Shown here: piece by piece, positions 41,002 to 49,869 of the stretch
How the letters are laid out: the number at the start of each line of letters is the position of its first letter
Numbering within the stretch: the first letter of the stretch is position 1
Assembly: GCA_963749035.1 (NCBI GenBank)
Contig: CAVVKW010000004.1
Span: 930,001 to 994,000 of the forward strand
Length of the DNA: 64,000 bases
Origin: CAVVKW01 sp963749035
Lineage (GTDB): Bacteria; Verrucomicrobiota; Verrucomicrobiia; Chthoniobacterales; JAATET01
Direction: 5' to 3'
The notes under the pieces: model-generated
The model's input: only the letters and a program-made list of their open reading frames with translations
What the model was told of the DNA's origin: nothing
Databases searched by the model: none
Program-made: the position numbers and the translations under genes

Positions 41002-43986
41002 ATGCGCCCCCTCCCCCTCTTCGCGATCTTCCTGACGGTCGCGACGGGAATCCTCGGCGTCGGCTGGCTGAATCAACCCCAGACCAGCGGCGAGCTCGTC
41101 GGCCACGCCGCCAAACTTTCTTACTTCTTCGGACTCGTCCTCGAGCACCAACGCATCCCCGCCTGGCTCCCCGACTACCTCACCGGTCACCCCGCCGCGA
41201 CCCTTCTCAGCTTCGCACTCGCGTTCCCCGTCTATCTTCCCGGCATCCTCCTCTTCGGCACCGTTGCTGGAATGAAGGTCACCGGACTTCTCCTCCTCGC
41301 TTCGGGCGGGTTAGCGGCATTTCTCCTCGGTCGCCGACTCACGGGCAATGGCTGGACCGCCTTCGCCATCGGCGCCGTTTACTACCTCTCGCCCCAACTC
41401 CTCCTCCGCCTCGGCTGGCAGGAGCACATGACCATTGTCGTCACCTATCCGCTGGTTCCGCTCGCCTTCTGGTCGCTCCTCCGCGTCTTCGAGCGCGGCA
41501 CCCCCTTCGACTCGATCCTGTTTTCCGCCATCTTCTCCGCTACCCTCCTCGCTTGGAGCAAGATGGGCGCAACCCTCGTCATCCCCCTCGCAATTTTCTC
41601 GCTCTGGCTCTTCGCCACGCGCCCCGACAGCCGCTCCCGCTGCCTACGCGCCCTCGCCTGGATCCTCCCCGCCGTTCTCGTCCTCGGCGTCTTCCCCCTC
41701 CTCCCCCTCCTCCGCGAACACGCCCACATGGCCGTTTTCGAATTCGAGCCCTTTGACGCCTGGCAGGCCCAATACGCCCTAAAAACCGCCACGTCCTTCG
41801 TCGACCGCGGCGGCAACCTCTTCCGCTCCCTCCCCGCCATCTTCGGCATCGACCGCGGCGGCTATTACCTCGGCCTCCTCAGCCTCGCCACCGTCATCGC
41901 CTTCGTCGCGCTCCACTGGACAAACATCCGAAATCCGAAATCCGAAATCCGAAATTTCCAGCTCTTCCTCACCGTCTTCCTGAGCATCTTCTGGATCAGC
42001 TTCGGACCCCGCACCGTTTGGGGAGGCAACTCCGACTTCCTTGCCTCCGCGATGCGCCTCAATGATCTCGTCATCCCCGTGCACTGGCTCCTCTTCGCCG
42101 CGCCCCTCGCCGCGATCTGGTGGCTTTGCCGATCCACCACCCGCTACGCCCACGTTCTCTTCGCCGTCCTCGCGCTGATCTTTCTCTTCGTTCCCGGATT
42201 CCGCCTGCTCGAGTTCCTTCCCGTTTACCAGGATCTCCGCGCCCCCGACTCGTTCTGGATTCTCAACGCCACCCTCGCCTGGGCCGTTTGCGTTGGCATC
42301 GCCGTCACCGACCTCCTCTCCCGCATCGATCGCCCCGCCCTCCGAGTCGCCGCCGCTGGAGCGGCCCTCGCCCTACTCGCCTTCGATCAATCAATCTACG
42401 CGCGCTGGTTCTTCCGCTCCGACCTCTCCCCCACCGCTCTTGCAAACTACAAATCCGCCTCCGCCGAACTCGCCAATGGCACCGGCCGCGTTTACCCGAT
42501 CTCCGGCCGATACTTCCTCCTCGATCTCCCGCTCAGGTCCGGCCGCCCGCTCTCGACGGAGGCGCTCAACCGCTACCTGATGCCCCGCTACGCCTCCCGG
42601 CTCCAGGTCGCCTCCCGCGTCTCCGCCCCCGCCCTTCTCGCCTACTCGCGCACGATCGGAGTCACCGACTTCCTCCTCGATAAGACCGACCCAGCGATCG
42701 CCACGACCTACAAGGAATGGATTCGCAACGTCCTCCCCGTCACCTACGAGAACGAAGACTTTGCGATTCTTAGAAACGAAGGCTCCCTCCATCCCGCCTT
42801 TCACGGCGACTCCACCGCACCGACGGCCGCCGACCTAACCGAGACCACCGACGCCCTCACCTTCATCAACCAAGACACGATCGCCGTCAGCGGATTGGAA
42901 TCCGCGACGCCAACCTCCACGAGTCTCACCACCCAACCCGTCGAATCCCCGAACACGGACACCCGGCAGCTCACCCTCCCCGGCACCGACACCTGGATCG
43001 TTCTCAGCGAAGCCTGGCACCCAGACTGGACCGCGACACTCGACGAGGAACCGGCCGCCGTCCACCGCGCCGCCGGAGCCCTCCCCGCCGTCCACGTCAC
43101 CGCCGAGAACACATCCCTCACTTTCCAGTTCCGCCCACCCGTCTGGTATCCACTCACTCTCGCCACTTCCGCCACCGGCTGGCTCGCCGCCCTCGCCTTC
43201 CTCATCTTCGCCCCGCCGCGCTTCCGCACCCAGCCCGCGACACCGTCACCCCAAATCCAAAATCCAAAATCCAAAATCCAAAATCCTCTCACCCTTCTCC
43301 CCACCTACAACGAATCTGCCAACGTCACCGCCATTCTGACCAAAATCCTCGCCGCCGATCCGCGCCTGCAGATCCTGGTGATCGACGACGCTTCCCCCGA
43401 CGGCACCGCTGATCTCGTTCGCGCCCACCCCGCCTTCGGAGATCGCGTCCAGCTGCTCACCCGTTCCGGCAAACTCGGACTCGGCTCCGCCTACCGCGAA
43501 GGCTTCCGCCACGCGATCGACAACGGTCACGACGCCATCGTCGAGATCGACGCCGACCATTCCCACGATCCCGCCGACATCCCCCGACTCCTCGCCGCGC
43601 TCGAAGGAGGATGCCACGCCGCCATCGGCAGCCGTTACCTCGACGGCACCCGCGTCATCAACTGGCCTCGCCACCGACTCTTCCTCAGCACCCTCGCGAC
43701 CCGCTACACCCGCATCCTCACCGGCCTTTTCCTCACCGACGCCACCAGCGGATTCAAAGCCATCCGCACGTCCGCGCTCAGATCCATTCCGCTCGAAACG
43801 CTCCGAGCCGACGGCTACGGATTCCAGATCGAACTCCACTGGCTCCTCTGGCAAACCGGTCATCAAATCCGCGACATCCCGATCACGTTCACCGAACGTC
43901 GCTCCGGCCAAACGAAGATGACCGCCGCCATTGCCCTCGAAGCCGCGCACCTCATCCCCCGATTGGCGGTCCGCAAAACCCCGTGA
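41002..43986 (+). CDS. Multi-spanning membrane protein fused to Dpm1-like glycosyltransferase
   Basis: A 994-residue protein. Residues 1-450 have about twelve helices, followed by an extracytoplasmic beta-rich region up to about 720 and a last helix near 725-745; it resembles YfhO/GT-C-like membrane enzymes. Residues 762-994 are a family 2 glycosyltransferase of the polyprenol-phosphate type: LLPTYNESANVTAIL, ILVIDDASPDGTADL near 789, EIDADHSHDPADI near 848 and SGFKAIRTSALRSI near 915. The GT2 part would make a polyprenyl-phosphate sugar and the membrane part could use it. Two heptamer repeats lie inside the frame, one at the domain junction. Confidence 0.88.
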   Translation: MRPLPLFAIFLTVATGILGVGWLNQPQTSGELVGHAAKLSYFFGLVLEHQRIPAWLPDYLTGHPAATLLSFALAFPVYLPGILLFGTVAGMKVTGLLLLASGGLAAFLLGRRLTGNGWTAFAIGAVYYLSPQLLLRLGWQEHMTIVVTYPLVPLAFWSLLRVFERGTPFDSILFSAIFSATLLAWSKMGATLVIPLAIFSLWLFATRPDSRSRCLRALAWILPAVLVLGVFPLLPLLREHAHMAVFEFEPFDAWQAQYALKTATSFVDRGGNLFRSLPAIFGIDRGGYYLGLLSLATVIAFVALHWTNIRNPKSEIRNFQLFLTVFLSIFWISFGPRTVWGGNSDFLASAMRLNDLVIPVHWLLFAAPLAAIWWLCRSTTRYAHVLFAVLALIFLFVPGFRLLEFLPVYQDLRAPDSFWILNATLAWAVCVGIAVTDLLSRIDRPALRVAAAGAALALLAFDQSIYARWFFRSDLSPTALANYKSASAELANGTGRVYPISGRYFLLDLPLRSGRPLSTEALNRYLMPRYASRLQVASRVSAPALLAYSRTIGVTDFLLDKTDPAIATTYKEWIRNVLPVTYENEDFAILRNEGSLHPAFHGDSTAPTAADLTETTDALTFINQDTIAVSGLESATPTSTSLTTQPVESPNTDTRQLTLPGTDTWIVLSEAWHPDWTATLDEEPAAVHRAAGALPAVHVTAENTSLTFQFRPPVWYPLTLATSATGWLAALAFLIFAPPRFRTQPATPSPQIQNPKSKIQNPLTLLPTYNESANVTAILTKILAADPRLQILVIDDASPDGTADLVRAHPAFGDRVQLLTRSGKLGLGSAYREGFRHAIDNGHDAIVEIDADHSHDPADIPRLLAALEGGCHAAIGSRYLDGTRVINWPRHRLFLSTLATRYTRILTGLFLTDATSGFKAIRTSALRSIPLETLRADGYGFQIELHWLLWQTGHQIRDIPITFTERRSGQTKMTAAIALEAAHLIPRLAVRKTP
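41926..41953. repeat. ATCCGAA heptamer array inside coding sequence
   Basis: Four perfect ATCCGAA units in frame, encoding NIRNPKSEIRN between two membrane helices of the fusion protein. A change of one unit would shift the frame. Confidence 0.9.
43253..43287. repeat. AAATCCA heptamer array at the domain junction
   Basis: Four perfect AAATCCA units and one AAATCCT, encoding the linker QIQNPKSKIQNP between the last membrane helix and the GT2 domain. Confidence 0.9.
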
Positions 43987-43990
43987 TCCC

Positions 43991-46828
43991 GTGAATTCCC
44001 ACCATTCACTCGTCGTTCAACCTCACTCACGCCTCGTCACGCGTCCCGACGCCGTGGCCGCACTTCTCGCCACGATCCTCTCTCTAGCCGTCTTCGTCTT
44101 CACCGCCGCCCCCAGCGTCACCCTCCTCGACTCCGGAGAATTCATCGTTGCTGCCCAAGGTTTCGGCGTCCCCCATCCGACCGGCTACCCCCTCTGGACC
44201 CTCCTTGGTTGGCTCTTCACCCTCCTCCCCGTCGGCAACGCCGCTTGGGAGGTCACGCTCCTGAGCGGGATTTTCGGCGCACTCGCGACCGGAGTAACCG
44301 CCCTCCTCATCCGCTCGTCGACCGCCTGGCTGCATCCCGAACTCGCGACCAATGCCCCCCGCCTGACCACCGCACTCTCGGTCTCCTCCGCCCTAACCGT
44401 TGCCTTCAGCCTCTCGTTCTGGACGCAGGCCACCATCGCCGAAGTTTACACCCTCCACGCCCTCCTCATCAGCCTCTATCTGCTCAGCCTCTACGCGTGG
44501 CTCCGACGCCCGGGCAGCGACTCCCTCATTTACACCTGCTTCTTCACGCTCAGCCTCGCCTTCGGCAACCACCAACTCGCCCTCTCACTCGCCCCTCTTC
44601 CCTTCCTCATCGTCGCCTTCCTCCGCCGCGATCTCATCTGGGATCTGCTCGTGGCCGCAGCCGTCAGCGTCCTCATCGCCTACCTCACGTTCGCACTCTT
44701 CACCGACAACCCGGTCGTCATCAAAGCCGCCGTTCGGCTTTGCTTCCTCGTCGTCACCGTCGTCGCCATCGCCTGCGTCATCCGCCGCTTCCAGCTCCGT
44801 TGGAAACTCATCGCTTTCCTTCCACTCGCCATCCTCGTCGGACTCCTCCCTTACGCCTACCTCCCGATCGCCTCCGCCACGAATCCCCCCATGAACTGGG
44901 GCTACACCCAGACCGCGGACGGATTTTTCGCTTCGTTCAACCGCTCGCAATACCGCGGCACGCTCTCCGACCAAAGCCTCCGCATCCTCGCCAAAGTCGT
45001 CGGCGTCTCCGACCTCGCCCCGACCAAACCCGGCACACCGATCGGCGTCGACACCCCGTCCACCACCGAGCGCCTCCGCACGTGGGGCGGCTTTTTCTGG
45101 GGCAAACTTCTCACCAGTTTCACGCCGATATCTCTCATCTTTCTCTTCGGCGCGCTCTGGGCCGCGATCCGCGCCACCGCCGCCCAAAGAACCTGGATCC
45201 TCGTCCTGGCCACCGCCTTCGTCCTCGCCGCTTTCCTCCAGCCCGTTCTCGACGGCGCCCGGATCGATCGCAGCGGCTGGTGGCTTCAAATGCCCTACCA
45301 CGCCCACACAAACCTCATCTACGGCGTCCTCACCGGCATCGGCCTTCTCCACCTCATCGCGCTCATTCCACGCAACTCTCAACTCTCAACTCTCAACTGG
45401 ATTTTCACCCTCCTCCCCCTCTGGCCCCTCATCGCAAATTACTCCACCGCCAGCCAACGCGGTAACTGGCTCGGCTACGACTACGGCCACGAAATGCTCG
45501 CCGACCTTCCCCCAAACAGTGTCATTTTCGGCGGCACCGACCCCGGCCGCTTCATTCCCACCTACCTCATCCTCGGTGAGAGCCCCCAGCGTCCCGGGGT
45601 CAAACGCGACCCCGACTTCGATCGCCGCGACCTCACCATCCTCACCCAGAACGCCCTCGCCGACCGCCACTATCTCGCCTACGTCCGCGACCACTACGCT
45701 CCAAGCCGACCCGCCCCCCGCAATGCCTTCGACCGCTGGCTCGGCCGCGGCACCGCCTACCCCGGGAAACCCCTCACTCTCCCGACCCTCTCCGAACTCC
45801 GCGAAACCACCCGCATCGCCACCGAAGAAGGCCAGGCCCGGAGTCCCCAACCGTCCCCGGTCGAACTCGCCGAAGACGCCGTGGCTTCCGTGAGCCAATG
45901 GATCTTCGAGCGCAACAAAGACGACCGCACCTTCTACGTCGAAGAAAGTTTCCCGCTCCGCTGGAGCTACCCGCACGCCGTTCCCGAAGGACTCGTTTAC
46001 CGCCTCGACCCCGAGCCCCTCGACGAACTCCCCGCGGACATCATCGCGAACGACCGCGAATTCTGGACCGACAAAACCGCCGCCCTCCTCGCCGATCCGC
46101 ACTACCGGCGCGACTTCGACGCTCAGCGCGCTTATTCCGAGCTGCGAGTCACCGGCGGTCACCTCTACGAATTCCGCAACCTCCCCGACGAAGCCGAATT
46201 TGCCTTCCGCCAAGCCCTCGAACTCTTTCCCACCAACCTCGACGCCCTCCGCGGCCTCACCCGCATCCTCTGGGCCCGCGGCGACTACGCCGGACCCATC
46301 GCGCACTTCGATACCGCCATCCCGCTCGACCCCCACAACGACATTCTCACCGACCTCCGCGCCACCGCCCTCGAGCGCTACGAGGCCCAGCAGGAAATTG
46401 CCGCCGCCGAATCCAAACTCGCCGCCGACCCCGATTCCCTTCCGACACTCGAAAATCTCGTCGCCCTCCTCTCCCGCGTCGGCCAATCCGATCAAGTCAC
46501 CGCCATCCTCGAAAAATCCGACTCCACCTTCGGCAATGACCCCGCCTACCTCGCCTTCGGAGTCCGCGTCGCCGAGGCCCGCAACGACTGGGCGTCCAGC
46601 GCCCGCTACGGAAGCCAACTCGTTGCGGTCGCACCTCAGGACGCCGAGGCCCACTATCGTCTCGCCCGCGCCCGCTACGCCCTCGGAGAAAAAGAGGCCG
46701 CCCTCGCCTCCCTGAGAAACACCGCCAATCTAAACCCCGCCCTCATCCAACAAAATCTCACCCGCGACCCCGTCTTCCAAGACGCCACCCAAGACCCCAC
46801 TCTTGCCCCACTCTTTCAAAAAAATTGA
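43991..46828 (+). CDS. DUF2723 membrane glycosyltransferase with TPR tail
   Basis: A protein of about 945 residues. GTG at 43991 lies four bases after the previous stop. The DUF2723 signature is LLDSGEFIVAAQGFGVPHPT and GYPLWTLLGWLF near residues 45-75, followed by about ten helices; DUF2723 proteins are related to protein O-mannosyltransferases. Residues 700-945 contain TPR units such as AEFAFRQALELFPTNLDALR and GPIAHFDTAIPLDPHN. An AACTCTC heptamer array lies in frame at 45374. It would transfer a sugar from a lipid carrier outside the membrane. Confidence 0.88.
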   Translation: MNSHHSLVVQPHSRLVTRPDAVAALLATILSLAVFVFTAAPSVTLLDSGEFIVAAQGFGVPHPTGYPLWTLLGWLFTLLPVGNAAWEVTLLSGIFGALATGVTALLIRSSTAWLHPELATNAPRLTTALSVSSALTVAFSLSFWTQATIAEVYTLHALLISLYLLSLYAWLRRPGSDSLIYTCFFTLSLAFGNHQLALSLAPLPFLIVAFLRRDLIWDLLVAAAVSVLIAYLTFALFTDNPVVIKAAVRLCFLVVTVVAIACVIRRFQLRWKLIAFLPLAILVGLLPYAYLPIASATNPPMNWGYTQTADGFFASFNRSQYRGTLSDQSLRILAKVVGVSDLAPTKPGTPIGVDTPSTTERLRTWGGFFWGKLLTSFTPISLIFLFGALWAAIRATAAQRTWILVLATAFVLAAFLQPVLDGARIDRSGWWLQMPYHAHTNLIYGVLTGIGLLHLIALIPRNSQLSTLNWIFTLLPLWPLIANYSTASQRGNWLGYDYGHEMLADLPPNSVIFGGTDPGRFIPTYLILGESPQRPGVKRDPDFDRRDLTILTQNALADRHYLAYVRDHYAPSRPAPRNAFDRWLGRGTAYPGKPLTLPTLSELRETTRIATEEGQARSPQPSPVELAEDAVASVSQWIFERNKDDRTFYVEESFPLRWSYPHAVPEGLVYRLDPEPLDELPADIIANDREFWTDKTAALLADPHYRRDFDAQRAYSELRVTGGHLYEFRNLPDEAEFAFRQALELFPTNLDALRGLTRILWARGDYAGPIAHFDTAIPLDPHNDILTDLRATALERYEAQQEIAAAESKLAADPDSLPTLENLVALLSRVGQSDQVTAILEKSDSTFGNDPAYLAFGVRVAEARNDWASSARYGSQLVAVAPQDAEAHYRLARARYALGEKEAALASLRNTANLNPALIQQNLTRDPVFQDATQDPTLAPLFQKN
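45374..45394. repeat. AACTCTC heptamer array inside coding sequence
   Basis: Three perfect AACTCTC units plus AACT, in frame, encoding NSQLSTLN between two membrane helices of the DUF2723 protein. Same core as the array before rpsP. Confidence 0.88.
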
Positions 46829-46832
46829 TCCT

Positions 46833-46903
46833 TCTCCGTGTCTCCGCGCCACCGCGTGACCTTCCGCGCTTGTATTCTTTCGCGCCTTCGCGCCTTCGCG
46901 TGA
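46833..46903 (+). repeat. Dispersed period-8 repeat, copy 5
   Basis: First arm of TCTCCGTG/TCTCCGCG/CCACCGCG octamers ending TGA (46833-46859); second arm three (C)TTCGCGC/T octamers ending GA (46878-46903). It occupies the gap between the DUF2723 and vWA genes. Confidence 0.85.
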
Positions 46904-46916
46904 GATAGAAATTCCC

Positions 46917-49412
46917 ATGCTCCGCCTCGCCGCCCCCGAGTGGCTTCTCCTCATCCCGCTCCTCGCGCTGCTCGGCTGGCATTTCCGCGGCTTGGAACTT
47001 CACCGCCCCCTCCGCGCCACCGCGCTCCTCCTTCTCGTTCTCCTCCTCGCCCGTCCGGAACTCCGCCGTCTCTCCGACGGGCTCGACCTCTTCCTACTCG
47101 TCGACCGTTCCGCCTCCGCCGCCGACCCCATCGCGGCCAACCTCGCGGAGTGGGAAACCCTCCTCGACCGCTCCAAGGGACCCGACGACCGACTGCGCGT
47201 CATCGATTTCGCGGAGTCCCCCGTCGAACGCGACACCGGCACCGACTCCGCCGTCGGCAACCGCGATGCCACCGCCCTTCCGCTCGCCCTCCGCCACGCC
47301 CTCGCCCTCTCTTCCCCCGACCGCGCCAGCCGCATTCTCACCCTCACCGACGGCCTCAGCACCGAGCCCCTCGACGACATCGGCGCCACCCTCGCCCTCC
47401 GGGAAGTCCCGCTCGATTACCGCTGGCTCACGCCACCCGACGCGGCCGACGTCGGCATCGTCAGCTTCAAAACCCCGACCCGTGTCCAGCCCGGCGAGCC
47501 GTTCCTGATCGAAGTCGACCTCTCCGGCCGACCCGACGGCCCCGTCCCCTTCGAGCTTCTCCGCGATGGCGCCGTCATCGCCTCATCCTCCACCGACCTC
47601 GTCAGCGGTGAAGCCCGCGCCCGCTTTACCGACCGACTCACCACCCCCGGTGCCCACCGCTACCAGGTCCGGCTCACTGGCAACGTTGACGCGATCTCCG
47701 GCAACAACGCCGCTGAGAGTTGGACCGAGATGACCTCCGGTCCTCGCATCCTCCTCGTCACCCGCTTCGACCCCGATCCCGCCGCCACTGCGCTCACCGC
47801 CCAGGGCTTCGAAGTCGAGACCGTAACCAACCCCCGCACCCTCGACGTCGGACGCCTCGCCGGAGCCCGCGCCCTCGTCCTCAACGACGTTCCCGCCTCC
47901 GACCTTCCCCCCGACTTCTTCGAGGCGATCGACTTCTTCGTCCGTGACCAATCCGGCTCCCTGCTCATGACCGGTGGCCGCACGAGCTTCGGCTCCGGTG
48001 GCTATTTTAAGTCTCCCATCGACGAACTCCTCCCCGTCTCGATGGAACTTCGGCTGGAACATCGCAAGCTCGCCGTTGCCCTGGCAATCGTCATGGACCG
48101 CTCCGGCAGCATGGCCGCCGGCGTCACCCCCAGTGCCACCAAAATGGACCTCGCCAACGAAGGCGCCGCCCGCGCCATCGAGCTCCTCGGACCCGCCGAC
48201 GCCGTCACCGTTCTCCCGACCGACAGCAAGGCTCACGTCGTCGTCCCCCTCACGCGCATCGGCGAAAACCGAAACACCCTCACCGACACCGTCCGCCGCA
48301 TCCAGTCCGGCGGCGGCGGCATCTACGTTTACAATGGCCTCGCCGCCGCCTGGCGCGAACTCCAAAAAGCCAACGTCGGTCAGCGCCACGTCATCCTCTT
48401 CGCCGACGCCGCCGACTCCGAGCAACCCGACGATTACGTCAACCTCATCGCCGAAATGAAAACCGGCGCGACCACCATCAGCGTCATCGGCCTCGGCAGC
48501 GAGACCGACCGCGATGCCGCCTTTCTTCAGGACATCGCGACCCGCGCTGGCGGCCGCAGCTTTTTCAACGCCGACCCCGCCACCCTTCCCGCCCTCTTCG
48601 AGCAAGAGACCGTTGCCGTCGCGCGCTCCGCCTTCATTGACGAACCCACCGCCGTCGAACCCACCGCCGGCTGGCTCGAACTCGCCGCCACCCCGCTCGA
48701 CTGGCCCGCCGCCGTCGACGGTTACAACCTCAGCTACCTCCGACCCGAAGCCACCTCCGCCGCCTTCACCCAAGACGAATACCGCGCTCCGCTCGTCGCT
48801 TTCTGGCAACGCGGAGCCGGGCGCGCGGCAGCCGTCAGCTTTCCCGTCAGCGGCCCCGACTCCACCCAGATTCGAGCCTGGCCCCGCTACGGAGATTTCC
48901 TCCAGACCCTTGCCCGCTGGCTGATCGGCGAAGCCCTCCCACCCGGCCTCGGCCTCCGCACCCAGATCGACGGCACCCGCCTCCAACTCGACCTCCGCTT
49001 CGACGACTCCTGGCAAGAACGCTTCGCGAAAAACGCCCCCGAGATCGTCGTCACCGACGACGAGACGTCCACGCCCCGCCCCGTCACCTGGGAACGTCTC
49101 CGGCCCGGTCACTACCAAGCCCGCGTTCAACTCACCCCCGGCACCCGAACCCGCGGCGCCATCCGCGCCGGCGACCACACCCTCCCCTTCGGCCCCATCG
49201 CCACCGGCGTGAATCCCGAGTGGACCGCTGACCCCATCCGCCGCACCGAGCTCATCGACGCCTCCCGCCTCAGCGGCGGCGTCGAACGCGTCGACCTCAG
49301 CAAAGTCTGGACCGCCCCCCGCCGCCAGGCCTTCACCGACCTCAGCCCCTACCTTCTCTTTGCCTTCCTCCTCGTCTTCCTGGCCGAAGCCCTCCAGACG
49401 CGCCTCCGCTAA
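46917..49412 (+). CDS. Membrane protein with two vWA domains and GATase-like domain
   Basis: An 831-residue protein with two N-terminal helices and one at the end. A first vWA region has metal-site DRSAS near 62; then a beta sandwich; then a glutamine-amidotransferase-like segment (RILLVTRFDPDPAATALTAQ, LLMTGGRTSFGSGGY); then a second vWA with the canonical DRSGSM near 392. Such proteins accompany MoxR/Bat operons in Planctomycetes and Verrucomicrobia, with unknown function. It stands apart from the DUF58/BatA genes at 5.9-8.4 kb. Confidence 0.88.
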   Translation: MLRLAAPEWLLLIPLLALLGWHFRGLELHRPLRATALLLLVLLLARPELRRLSDGLDLFLLVDRSASAADPIAANLAEWETLLDRSKGPDDRLRVIDFAESPVERDTGTDSAVGNRDATALPLALRHALALSSPDRASRILTLTDGLSTEPLDDIGATLALREVPLDYRWLTPPDAADVGIVSFKTPTRVQPGEPFLIEVDLSGRPDGPVPFELLRDGAVIASSSTDLVSGEARARFTDRLTTPGAHRYQVRLTGNVDAISGNNAAESWTEMTSGPRILLVTRFDPDPAATALTAQGFEVETVTNPRTLDVGRLAGARALVLNDVPASDLPPDFFEAIDFFVRDQSGSLLMTGGRTSFGSGGYFKSPIDELLPVSMELRLEHRKLAVALAIVMDRSGSMAAGVTPSATKMDLANEGAARAIELLGPADAVTVLPTDSKAHVVVPLTRIGENRNTLTDTVRRIQSGGGGIYVYNGLAAAWRELQKANVGQRHVILFADAADSEQPDDYVNLIAEMKTGATTISVIGLGSETDRDAAFLQDIATRAGGRSFFNADPATLPALFEQETVAVARSAFIDEPTAVEPTAGWLELAATPLDWPAAVDGYNLSYLRPEATSAAFTQDEYRAPLVAFWQRGAGRAAAVSFPVSGPDSTQIRAWPRYGDFLQTLARWLIGEALPPGLGLRTQIDGTRLQLDLRFDDSWQERFAKNAPEIVVTDDETSTPRPVTWERLRPGHYQARVQLTPGTRTRGAIRAGDHTLPFGPIATGVNPEWTADPIRRTELIDASRLSGGVERVDLSKVWTAPRRQAFTDLSPYLLFAFLLVFLAEALQTRLR

Positions 49413-49422
49413 GTCGTCCGCT

Positions 49423-49776
49423 TCACGCCTCAGCCGGAAGCGCCCTGATCTTCCGCAGAAACTTCTCCATCGCCGCCTTCATCTCGTCTCTCCACTTCGG
49501 CTGCCCAAGGAAGCCGTGCGACCCTCCCGGCACCGTGACGAATTCGCTGACACCGCCCGCACCTCTCAACTTCTTGTCCAGCGCCACGGCCTGCGAGTGA
49601 GGCACCAACTCGTCCCCATCGCCATGAAACGTCAGCACGGGCGGCATCTTCGGATCCAACTGATGAATTGGCGACAGCGCCTCGGCTTCACCGCCAAACG
49701 GCGTCGGGCGGTAACTCCCCAGCATGCTTGTGTCGGTCACCGCACTCACCAGGATCAAACCAATCGGCTTCTGCCC
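49423..49776 (-). pseudogene. C-terminal fragment of an alpha/beta hydrolase (esterase type)
   Basis: About 117 codons match the end of acetyl-esterase-like hydrolases: GLILVSAVTDTSMLG, then SPIHQLDPKMPPVLTFHGDG with the acid in GDGDELVP, and the His in VPGGSHGFLG. The part with the nucleophile (GxSxG) and oxyanion hole is missing; upstream of about 49776 the frame is Arg/Glu-rich and overlaps the start of manA. This looks like a gene cut at its 5' end. The 5' edge given is approximate. Confidence 0.6.
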
Positions 49777-49869
49777 AGGGGTTTCCGCCTCGTCCGATCC
49801 CCCCTCCCGCGAACTTCGCCGCCTCGACCCATCCTCCTCATCCTCGAATTCATCGATCCCCATTGACTC

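Noticed and set aside
43995..44050. Further heptamer array (CACTCGTC-like) at the start of the DUF2723 gene
   Set aside because: Units are too degenerate to show period 7 with confidence.
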